A DNA stretch of 5,112 bases from CAITYL01 sp041651315. Lineage in GTDB: Bacteria > Verrucomicrobiota > Lentisphaeria > Oligosphaerales > CAITYL01. The notes under the pieces were generated by a model. The model ran no database searches and was not told the origin of the DNA. It saw only the letters and a program-made list of their open reading frames with translations. Below, piece by piece: positions 1 to 4,805 of the stretch; position 1 is the stretch's first letter; each line of letters starts with the position of its first letter. Location: the NCBI GenBank assembly GCA_041651315.1, contig JBAZJM010000332.1:1-5112 (forward strand), given 5' to 3'. The translations under genes and the position numbers were made by a program.

Positions 1-447
1 CTGCGCGCCACGCACCCGCAGGGACTCGTGCAGCCAGGAAAGATGGGTGGACATGACGCGCAGGCGCCCCTCCGGCGTGACCACCTCGGCGCTGAGCACA
101 CAGCGGTCCTCCTCGCCGTCCGCGGTGCCGGGGGAGACCTGCGTGACCGTCACCCGTTCCAACGGCCACCGGCTCAGCAGCGCGTTGCCATACTCCCCGC
201 CCGAAATGGCAATCGCCCGGCCAAAAGCGACATGCGGCAAACCCGCGGCGGCACCTAGTTCCGCCGCCAGGTCGCGGTCGGCCCCGAAGCGTTCGGTGTG
301 GCGGTCGACCTCGTTCAGGCTCACCAGGTCGGCCCCCGCCGCCGCGATGGTTTGCGCGGTGGCCGGGATGTCCTGTTGCGACTTGTCTTCCCCGGTGGCG
401 GTGATGCCGCGGGCGTTGCAGATGTTGTAGCTCATGACTCGAATCAT
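1..447 (-). CDS. Endonuclease/exonuclease/phosphatase (EEP) fold protein, C-terminus missing
   Basis: The 149 visible codons are the N-terminal half of an EEP-superfamily metal-dependent phosphodiesterase/phosphatase; the rest lies beyond the left edge. Visible family landmarks are SYNI near residues 6-9 (metal-site Asn8), LNEVD at 44-48 (Mg-binding Glu46), YGNALLSRWPL at 86-96, STHL at 133-136 (His135) and an R..Q pair at 146-149. The later Asp/Asn and the catalytic His-containing C-terminal motifs are outside the window. Family members hydrolyse phosphodiester or phosphomonoester bonds in nucleic acids, lipids or sugars, and the substrate cannot be told from this half. No signal peptide is seen, so a cytoplasmic protein is likely. 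The start at 447 is chosen because GGAG (complement of 457-460) sits 9 nt upstream; an in-frame ATG at 462 would add only MENSA. It lies downstream of the cupin regulator in the same direction and may be the last-known member of that operon. Confidence 0.85.
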   Translation of the reverse strand, partial: MIRVMSYNICNARGITATGEDKSQQDIPATAQTIAAAGADLVSLNEVDRHTERFGADRDLAAELGAAAGLPHVAFGRAIAISGGEYGNALLSRWPLERVTVTQVSPGTADGEEDRCVLSAEVVTPEGRLRVMSTHLSWLHESLRVRGAQ

Positions 448-476
448 GGCGGAGTTCTCCATGGCGGTCGGATCAT

Positions 477-489
477 TTTGTCGAACAAA
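477..489. repeat. 13-bp inverted repeat upstream of the EEP gene
   Basis: TTTGT-CGA-ACAAA is a perfect 5-bp inverted repeat around a 3-bp centre, 30 bp before the EEP start codon. It could be a small operator or a weak RNA hairpin in the leader. It is too short and not followed by a T tract in a way that would suggest a terminator. Function is inferred only from position. Confidence 0.35.
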
Positions 490-543
490 TAGGGTGGATC
501 AGTCGTCGGAAGCGTTGTAATTAGCTGAATGTCGTTGTCGTTT

Positions 544-1125
544 TTAATGGTTGGCCGGTTCGAGGAAATAGGCCACGAAGAGGACGGCGGGGGCGGTGCC
601 GGACGGCTGGGAGGTGTGCGGGATGCGGCCGTCAAAGAAGATGGCGTCGCCCTCCGCGAGCGTCACCACTTCGGTGCCGAGCCGCAGGATGGCGCTGCCG
701 CTGAGCACCAGGAGAAACTCGTCGCCGTCGGTGGTGGCGGCCGGGCGTTGCGCCCCCGGTTGCAGGGTGAGCACCACGGACTGCCAAAAACAGGCGGCCG
801 TTTCCTTGCTGAAGATGGCCTCGTATTGGAACCCCTTGGCCTCCTCCCGTTCCATCGGCACCCGCTCGTCACGGCGGATGACCGTGTAGGCGTTGGCGGT
901 GGTCCGCGCGGTCACCCCGGCCACAAAATCCGCCATGTCGGTGTCCAGGGCGGCGCTGATCCTGGCCAGGACTGGCAGGGATGGCACGGTGCGGAAGTTT
1001 TCGATCTTGGAGATCAACCCGCAGGAAAGCCCTGCGGCGCGGGCCACCTCGTCCAGGGTTTTCTTCAGTTGCTGTCGCCGGTGGCGGATGCGGCGGCCGA
1101 TGGTCATGAGGCTGAGGTCATGCAT
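544..1125 (-). CDS. XRE-family transcriptional regulator with C-terminal cupin sensor domain
   Basis: A 193-residue cytoplasmic DNA-binding regulator. Residues about 9-66 form an XRE/Cro-type helix-turn-helix: RRIRHRRQQLKKTLDEV, then AGLSCGLISKIENFRTVPSL with the usual recognition helix and the SKIE signature. Residues about 115-188 form a cupin_2 barrel: LQPGA (121-125), DEFLLVLSG (135-143), LAEGDAIFF (156-164), then IPH (168-170). This architecture and length match the HTH-cupin regulators that sense small ligands, often next to transport or amine/amino-acid genes. The first cupin motif normally carries metal-binding histidines; here it reads PAATTDGDEF, so that site looks degenerate and ligand binding may be metal-free. 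It begins 22 bp after the transporter stop and is probably co-transcribed with it. No clear Shine-Dalgarno precedes the ATG at 1125; an in-frame ATG at 1107 is an alternative and would remove six residues before the HTH. Regulation of the transporter operon is inferred. Confidence 0.93.
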   Translation of the reverse strand: MHDLSLMTIGRRIRHRRQQLKKTLDEVARAAGLSCGLISKIENFRTVPSLPVLARISAALDTDMADFVAGVTARTTANAYTVIRRDERVPMEREEAKGFQYEAIFSKETAACFWQSVVLTLQPGAQRPAATTDGDEFLLVLSGSAILRLGTEVVTLAEGDAIFFDGRIPHTSQPSGTAPAVLFVAYFLEPANH

Positions 1126-1147
1126 GGGAAGGCCGTTTCAGGTTGGG

Positions 1148-2002
1148 TTACACGATGGCGAGCAAAAGAATGGCGCCGCCGGCGGCGGCGAGCCCGAGGC
1201 CCTTGCGCAGGGTCAGCGGTTCATTGAAGACGATCATGCCCAGCAGGGCCGTGCCGACGAAATTGAACTGCGAAATCGGCACGGCCACGGAGGCGTCCGT
1301 GACGGCCAGCGCGCGGCTGAGGAAGAACACGATGCCGCACACCAGCGTGCCCGAGAGCAGGATCCAGCGGCGGGCCGCCACAATTTCCCGGACAGGCCGG
1401 TGGCGCCAGGCCGCCACGGCGCCCGCCACGATCCAGCAGGCGCCGCTGATGATCAGCAGCTCGTACTGCCCCATCCCGCTGCCCAGCGCCAGCTTGTAGA
1501 AAATGCCCATCAGTGCGCGCAGCAGGCTGGCCGCCAGCAGCGCCCCCATGCCCTGCTGCAGCAGGCCGGCGGGAGTGAACCCGTGCTCGGCCACGGCCAG
1601 CAGCAGAATGGCCGCCAGTCCCAGCAGGAGCGCCGACACTTTGGCGCCGGTGACGATTTCGTGCAGGAACAGGAACGACAGCAGCATCACCCAAACCAGG
1701 TTCAGGCGATAGATCGTCGAGCCGATGCCGACATCGACCCGGCCCAGGCTTTCGATCAGCAGCAGGTTGGCGGTGGCGGAGGCCACGCCCGACAGCAGGG
1801 CGAAGCCCCAGCCGGTCCAGTGTCCCGGCCCGCCATTGGCAAGAAAGGCCACGGCAAACACCGCGGTCCAAACCAGGCCAATGCCGGCCACAAAACTGCC
1901 GGTATGCACGGCGTGGCGGGTGCGGACCAGCTTGAACACCAGGTCGCTGCCCACGGCGAACAGCATGCTGAGACCGGCCAAAATGATGCCAAAAGAAAGC
2001 AT
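1148..2002 (-). CDS. DMT-superfamily (EamA-type) 10-TM transporter
   Basis: An integral inner-membrane protein of 284 residues, the usual size for EamA/DMT permeases, which export or import amino acids, nucleosides, sugars or other metabolites. It shows two tandem repeats of about five hydrophobic segments, roughly residues 1-138 and 150-284. Each ends in the EamA pattern of an acidic residue followed by a glycine-rich last helix: HEIVTGAKVSALLLGLAAILLL (114-135, quoted in parts: HEIV, GLAAILLL) and NEPLTLRKGLGLAAAGGAIL (260-279). Substrate and direction cannot be deduced. The ATG at 2002 is preferred because the first transmembrane helix starts right there. In-frame ATGs at 2047 and 2041 would add a hydrophilic 13-15 residue tail and would lie at or before the predicted transcription start. 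None of the starts has a well-spaced Shine-Dalgarno; GGAGG (complement of 2035-2039) is 32 nt from the chosen ATG. It is the first gene of a likely operon with the XRE-cupin regulator. Confidence 0.9.
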   Translation of the reverse strand: MLSFGIILAGLSMLFAVGSDLVFKLVRTRHAVHTGSFVAGIGLVWTAVFAVAFLANGGPGHWTGWGFALLSGVASATANLLLIESLGRVDVGIGSTIYRLNLVWVMLLSFLFLHEIVTGAKVSALLLGLAAILLLAVAEHGFTPAGLLQQGMGALLAASLLRALMGIFYKLALGSGMGQYELLIISGACWIVAGAVAAWRHRPVREIVAARRWILLSGTLVCGIVFFLSRALAVTDASVAVPISQFNFVGTALLGMIVFNEPLTLRKGLGLAAAGGAILLLAIV

Positions 2003-2010
2003 GGTTGGGG

Positions 2011-2036
2011 GGTGGGACCTGCGTTGTGGCCCCACC
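2011..2036 (-). promoter_or_regulatory. Possible leader hairpin ahead of the transporter start
   Basis: On the minus strand GGTGGG (complement of 2031-2036) and CCCACC (complement of 2011-2016) can pair, leaving a 14-nt loop. The 5' arm overlaps the last two bases of a GGAGG Shine-Dalgarno-like sequence (2035-2039), and the 3' arm ends 8 nt before the ATG at 2002. Folding would bring the GGA close to the start codon or partly hide it. Both the structure and any effect on translation are inferred. Confidence 0.3.
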
Positions 2037-2051
2037 TCCATAAACATACAA

Positions 2052-2079
2052 ATAGTAAAAACTTTTACAAATATGAAAA
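2052..2079 (-). promoter_or_regulatory. Candidate sigma70-like promoter of the transporter operon
   Basis: Reading leftward, TTTTCA (complement of 2074-2079) and TACTAT (complement of 2052-2057) lie 16 bp apart and each matches 4 of 6 consensus bases. The region is strongly AT-rich against a GC-rich background. Transcription would start near 2045, giving a leader of about 43 nt to the ATG at 2002. Overlapping alternatives such as TTGTAA-16-TATGTT are equally possible. Confidence 0.4.
2055..2068. promoter_or_regulatory. 14-bp palindrome, candidate operator
   Basis: GTAAAA-AC-TTTTAC is a perfect 6-bp inverted repeat with a 2-bp centre. It sits between the -35 and -10 elements proposed for the transporter operon, the usual place for a repressor site. 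The XRE-cupin regulator in the same operon is the obvious candidate to bind it, but this is inferred from position only. ACAAAT flanks it on both sides as a direct repeat (2048-2053 and 2067-2072). Confidence 0.4.
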
Positions 2080-2092
2080 TTCCGCAACCGGA

Positions 2093-2119
2093 GGGGATGG
2101 GGCTATTGGGACTTTGGGG
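2093..2119 (+). other. Putative G-quadruplex motif
   Basis: Four G-runs of 4, 4, 3 and 4 bases (2093-2096, 2099-2102, 2108-2110, 2116-2119) are separated by loops of 2, 5 and 5 bases. This meets the standard G3+N1-7 definition. It lies on the template strand of the transporter operon, about 14 bp upstream of the proposed -35 element. Formation in the cell is not shown by the sequence. Confidence 0.5.
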
Positions 2120-2161
2120 ACCCCTGAGATTCGGTTGGACGACCGGCCGCGTTCGCCAGCG

Positions 2162-2200
2162 TCAGCCTAGGGACAGGGGTCAGCCTAGACATCAGCCTAG
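2162..2200. repeat. Three TCAGCCTAG repeats, possible REP/RAYT-type element
   Basis: TCAGCCTAG occurs exactly three times, at 2162-2170, 2180-2188 and 2192-2200; the first and third continue to CCTAGG palindromes. Between the first two lies GGGACAGGGG, so the middle copy reads GGGGTCAGCCTAGACAT. From memory of the family, GGGGACAGG/GGGGTCAG-like words near palindromes are typical of repetitive sequences flanking or mobilised by REP-associated Y1 tyrosine transposases (RAYTs). No transposase gene is in the window, so this would be a non-autonomous copy or a remnant. Confidence 0.45.
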
Positions 2201-2202
2201 GT

Positions 2203-2217
2203 GAATGGTGCCCATTC
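2203..2217. repeat. 15-bp inverted repeat (GAATGG-TGC-CCATTC)
   Basis: Perfect 6-bp arms with a 3-bp loop begin 3 bp after the last TCAGCCTAG repeat. On either strand this could fold as a small hairpin. With the neighbouring 10-bp perfect palindrome GGTCCGGACC (2225-2234) it gives the block the head-plus-hairpin look of REP sequences. There is no following T tract, so a terminator role is not supported. Confidence 0.5.
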
Positions 2218-2323
2218 GCAATGGGGTCCGGACCTCACTTCGGCAGGCCGCGAATGACGAGGCGATTACCGGTCTGGACAAACAGGGTCTCAATTCACCC
2301 TATCCCTATCGACCGCTGCCGAA

Positions 2324-2357
2324 GGCCATCGACCGCAACCGATGGCGGGCGATGGCC
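2324..2357. repeat. 8-bp inverted repeat with 18-bp loop
   Basis: GGCCATCG (2324-2331) is perfectly complementary to CGATGGCC (2350-2357). The left arm also overlaps one copy of a direct repeat ATCGACCGC (2308-2316, 2328-2336), and CGATGGC recurs twice inside the right half. It lies 80-114 bp beyond the stop of the glycyl radical enzyme gene, so a hairpin could form in its transcript tail, but no U-rich tract follows. Confidence 0.4.
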
Positions 2358-2409
2358 GTTGGGCGGGGGGGGCCCTCAAAAGGTTTTCCCTTCCCCGCTT
2401 CCAAAACCG

Positions 2410-2425
2410 TTTCAAACTATTGAAA
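2410..2425 (-). terminator. Weak terminator-like inverted repeat after the glycyl radical enzyme gene
   Basis: TTTCAA-4 nt-TTGAAA forms a 6-bp AT-rich stem starting 12 bp after the stop codon on the minus strand. Only an interrupted T stretch (GGTTTTGG) follows, so this is a poor intrinsic terminator by sequence. It is listed because it is the only stem close to the 3' end of this gene. Confidence 0.2.
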
Positions 2426-2437
2426 TCTTGGTGCAGA

Positions 2438-4693
2438 TTAGACAAACAGGTTGCGGCCGATGATTTCGTCCTGGACCTCCTTGCCCAGGGCGGTGAAGCG
2501 CGCCGAGAGGCCGCTGATTCTCACCGTCAGGTCGGGATGGCGTTCCGGATGGGCCTGGGCCTCGCGCAGCTGCTCGATGCTGACGCAGTTGAACTGCAGG
2601 GTCGGGATGCCGGCGCCGCCGGCGGTGCGGATCAGCGCGGTTAGGGCGTCGCGGTTGAGGCGGCCCAGCGGCAGTTGCAGGTCGAGGACGGCATTGCCCG
2701 GATAATCGCTGAAGTCGATCTGGCGCAGGGAATTGACGGCCGGGGTAATGGCGTCCGCCGGCTGCAGCCGTCCCGGTGAGACGCCTTGGGAGAACAGCTC
2801 GCCGTTGCGGCGCCCGTCCGGCGTGGCCAGGGTCGCGGCGCCCGACGAGACATACTCGTAGTAGACGAAGAAGCTGAGCTGGACCGGGCCGCCGCGCTCA
2901 TTGGTCATGCCGCGGGGCATTTCCGCCAGGTCGCGGGTCAGCCGGGCGGCCAGCGCGTCGACCGCCGCGTCGCCATGGCCGAACTTCGGCAGGGCTATGG
3001 CGCGGGCGCGCAAGGCCTCATGGCCGGCCCAGTTGTCCCTGAGTGCCTGCGCCAGTTCCGGCAGGGACAGCCACCGCTCGTCGAAGCACAACGCCTTGAC
3101 CGCGACCAGCGAATCGACCAGCGTGCCCAGGCCGCACAGGCTGATCCCCGACGGATTGTAGCGGCCGCCGCCGGCGGTGTAGTCGCGGTGTTGTTTCAGG
3201 CAGTCGGCCAGCGCGGCGGAAAAGAACGGCGCGGGATTGATCTCCGGCCAGCGGACGCCGCAACGCCGCCGGGTTTCCACGCCGTGGCGGATGAAAAAGC
3301 GCAACCACTCTGCGACCCGCCCGTAAAACGCCTCGAAATCGGGGATTGCCGCCAACTTTTCAGGGCCGGCCTGGTAGAGGGCGGCTAGGGGCAGGAGGGC
3401 CGCGTCCGGGTTCACCACACAGTTGAGGAGCCGGGGCAGGTTGAAATAGTAATAGGCCCCGGCCGAGTGCTCCACCCCTTCGACAATGGTTTCCTGGCAG
3501 CCGCCGGCGCCGTAGTGGCGGCAGTCCTCCACGCGTTTGCCGGCCTTGACGTTGGCCGGAATCAGGGCGTCGTCGTTGAGCAGGGCGAAGACATTGTGTC
3601 CGGCCAGCACTTTGTCGGCGATCAACTGCAAATAGGCGGCCGGCGAGTTTTTCCCGTAGCGGCAGTTCAACTTGGGATTGACCAGCTTCAGCCGGTGATG
3701 CTGCTCAATCATCATTTCCGTGATTTCATTGAACACCGGGTGGCCGTCGCCGTCACAGCCGCCCAGCATCAGGGTGGTGGAGGTTTCCGGCCAGGCATTG
3801 TGCGCCAGGTCGAACTTGCAGTCGGTCGGCAGCAGCCAGCGGGCGACCAGGTCCTCGGCCTCGGCACGGGTCAGGCGGCCGGCCGCCAGATCGTCACGGT
3901 AGAGGCCGATCAGCATCCGGTCCGGATGGCCGATGACCGAGGCGCCCAGCGCCTCGATGCCACCGCAGACCTCGCGCAGGAACCACAGGGCCGCCAACCC
4001 CTCGTAAAAGGTGCGGGCCGGGCGCCGTGGCACCTCACCGGCGGTGATGGCGACCCGCTCCAGGCAGCGCCGGGCGTCAGGGTCGGCCTCGTCCGCCAGC
4101 AACGCGCGGGCGTGGGCGGCAAACTTGTCCGCGATCCGCATGACCGCCCGCAGGCTGATGATGGCGGCCTCGATGAAGGCGCGCCCGCCGGCGTCGCGGC
4201 AGGCCGGCAACTCGGCCTCAGCCGCGTGCAACAGTCCCTCAAGCCCCACGGCCAGCACGCGGCTGTAGGGGAAATAATGGTGGTCGAAATCAGCCGGCCC
4301 GGGATGGGTGTCCAGGCGCAACTGCTGCCGGAGCTTGAGTTCCGCTTCCGCGGCCGGCTCACCCGCCCAAAAACGAGGGTACCGTTTCACGAACAGCCAG
4401 GAACCGGGCATCGGGGACCACGGGGTGCCCCAGTTCATCGCCGGCTTGATCCCCATCTCGAAATAGAACGGGCTGTGGCGGAACAGCACCGGCTCGAACA
4501 GGTCGGCGATCCGTTCATGCAGCCGCGCCTTGAGCAGCACGGCGGGCGTGCCGGGGTGCGCCGCTTCGTCCGCCGTCATCCGCGTGTCGATTTTCTCATA
4601 GATCTTGGCATACGGGGTGTCGGCCACCGCTTCCGCGAAATTCCCCGGCAGGGTCCGGTAATACGCGGTCAACTCGTTGGTCAAGGCTTGCAT
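2438..4693 (-). CDS. Glycyl radical enzyme (pyruvate formate-lyase family), substrate unknown
   Basis: A cytoplasmic, oxygen-sensitive radical enzyme of 751 residues, close to the length of pyruvate formate-lyase. The PFL-type barrel domain spans most of the protein. The thiyl-radical loop is YGAGGCQETIVEG, with Cys399 and Glu401 in the Cys-x-Glu arrangement used by many dehydratases, lyases and decarboxylases. True PFLs have adjacent cysteines instead, so this is unlikely to be PFL. The C-terminal glycyl domain includes ATPDGRRNGELFSQGVSP (622-640), NSLRQIDFSDYPGNAVLD (654-671) and RISGLSARF (725-733) with the radical-bearing Gly728, then QDEIIGRNLF. Both signatures deviate from the common GCVE and RVxGYxA forms (Val to Gln, Tyr to Leu). 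The N-terminal 120 residues are poorly conserved and rich in Trp/Pro/Phe (MNWGTPWSPMPGSWLF). The start at 4693 is chosen for its GGAG 7 nt upstream; an in-frame ATG at 4753 would add an AT-rich stretch and overlap the predicted promoter. No activating enzyme is nearby. It is read divergently from an AraC-type regulator. Confidence 0.95.
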   Translation of the reverse strand: MQALTNELTAYYRTLPGNFAEAVADTPYAKIYEKIDTRMTADEAAHPGTPAVLLKARLHERIADLFEPVLFRHSPFYFEMGIKPAMNWGTPWSPMPGSWLFVKRYPRFWAGEPAAEAELKLRQQLRLDTHPGPADFDHHYFPYSRVLAVGLEGLLHAAEAELPACRDAGGRAFIEAAIISLRAVMRIADKFAAHARALLADEADPDARRCLERVAITAGEVPRRPARTFYEGLAALWFLREVCGGIEALGASVIGHPDRMLIGLYRDDLAAGRLTRAEAEDLVARWLLPTDCKFDLAHNAWPETSTTLMLGGCDGDGHPVFNEITEMMIEQHHRLKLVNPKLNCRYGKNSPAAYLQLIADKVLAGHNVFALLNDDALIPANVKAGKRVEDCRHYGAGGCQETIVEGVEHSAGAYYYFNLPRLLNCVVNPDAALLPLAALYQAGPEKLAAIPDFEAFYGRVAEWLRFFIRHGVETRRRCGVRWPEINPAPFFSAALADCLKQHRDYTAGGGRYNPSGISLCGLGTLVDSLVAVKALCFDERWLSLPELAQALRDNWAGHEALRARAIALPKFGHGDAAVDALAARLTRDLAEMPRGMTNERGGPVQLSFFVYYEYVSSGAATLATPDGRRNGELFSQGVSPGRLQPADAITPAVNSLRQIDFSDYPGNAVLDLQLPLGRLNRDALTALIRTAGGAGIPTLQFNCVSIEQLREAQAHPERHPDLTVRISGLSARFTALGKEVQDEIIGRNLFV

Positions 4694-4700
4694 GGACGAA

Positions 4701-4704
4701 CTCC
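4701..4704 (-). promoter_or_regulatory. Ribosome binding site deciding the glycyl radical enzyme start
   Basis: GGAG on the minus strand is 7 nt from the ATG at 4693, the best-spaced Shine-Dalgarno in the window. The upstream in-frame ATG at 4753 has none and lies in the AT-rich promoter zone. Confidence 0.75.
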
Positions 4705-4707
4705 AAA

Positions 4708-4722
4708 GGTAAACAAATTGTT
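4708..4722. repeat. GGTAAAC repeat, proximal copy
   Basis: GGTAAACAAATTGTT matches a second copy at 4791-4805 in 13 of 15 positions, in the same orientation. This copy overlaps the predicted transcription start of the glycyl radical enzyme gene. It may be a binding site shared by both promoters, or a chance resemblance in AT-rich DNA. Confidence 0.4.
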
Positions 4723-4724
4723 CT

Positions 4725-4753
4725 GTTATTGAAAAAATTAAATCCGGTTCCAA
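4725..4753 (-). promoter_or_regulatory. Candidate sigma70-like promoter of the glycyl radical enzyme gene
   Basis: Reading leftward, TTGGAA (complement of 4748-4753) and AATAAC (complement of 4725-4730) are separated by exactly 17 bp, each matching 4 of 6 consensus bases. Transcription would begin near 4718 and leave a leader of about 25 nt holding the GGAG site. This supports translation from 4693 rather than 4753. The match is moderate, as expected for an activator-dependent promoter. Confidence 0.45.
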
Positions 4754-4755
4754 TT

Positions 4756-4777
4756 CTTAATAAATCGTATTTTTAAG
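4756..4777. repeat. Imperfect 9-bp palindrome with one bulge
   Basis: CTTAA followed after one unpaired T by AAAT pairs with ATTT-TTAAG across a CGT loop. The arms span 4756-4765 and 4769-4777. It lies directly upstream of the proposed -35 element of the glycyl radical enzyme gene, a usual position for an activator site. Function is inferred only from position. Confidence 0.35.
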
Positions 4778-4790
4778 CAAAATCCATGAT

Positions 4791-4805
4791 GGTAAACCAA
4801 TTTTT
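4791..4805. repeat. GGTAAAC repeat, distal copy
   Basis: GGTAAACCAATTTTT is the partner of the copy at 4708-4722, 83 bp away (about eight helical turns). It abuts the first TTTGTTGCA repeat in front of the AraC-type gene. If real, such a same-face arrangement would suit DNA looping between the two divergent promoters. Confidence 0.4.

Larger units (their letters stand above)
2080..2437. other. Gene-free intergenic region rich in small repeats
   Basis: About 360 bp between the transporter promoter zone and the stop codon of the glycyl radical enzyme. Short open frames cross it (for example 2205-2423 on +), but they have no ribosome binding site and no recognisable protein, and their composition follows the local repeats. 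It contains a G-run cluster (2093-2119), three TCAGCCTAG repeats (2162-2200), palindromes at 2203-2217 and 2225-2234, a direct repeat ATCGACCGC (2308-2316 and 2328-2336), an inverted repeat (2324-2331 with 2350-2357), a run of eight G (2365-2372) and an AT-rich inverted repeat (2410-2425). This pattern looks like the remains of a small non-autonomous repeat element rather than a lost gene. Confidence 0.6.

Noticed and set aside
2114..2124. GGGGACCCC as a terminator hairpin
   Set aside because: A one-base centre cannot form a loop, and no T tract follows on either strand.
893..2170. 425-codon open frame on the + strand across the transporter
   Set aside because: It is Gln/His/Arg/Gly-rich, typical of an antisense shadow of GC-rich genes. 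The minus strand here encodes clear EamA and XRE-cupin proteins.
2308..2336. CRISPR-like array from the ATCGACCGC and TCAGCCTAG repeats
   Set aside because: The repeat units are only 9 bp, copy numbers are two and three, and there are no regular spacers.
2205..2423. 72-codon open frame in the intergenic region
   Set aside because: It has no ribosome binding site, no recognisable protein and runs through palindromes and direct repeats.
3467..4732. 421-codon open frame on the + strand opposite the glycyl radical enzyme
   Set aside because: Its composition (Gly, Gln, Val, Arg runs) follows the antisense of the enzyme codons and it shows no family motif.
4694..4753. Longer start for the glycyl radical enzyme at ATG 4753
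   Set aside because: The added 20 residues come from AT-rich DNA overlapping the predicted promoter, and no Shine-Dalgarno precedes it. The ATG at 4693 has GGAG at 7 nt.
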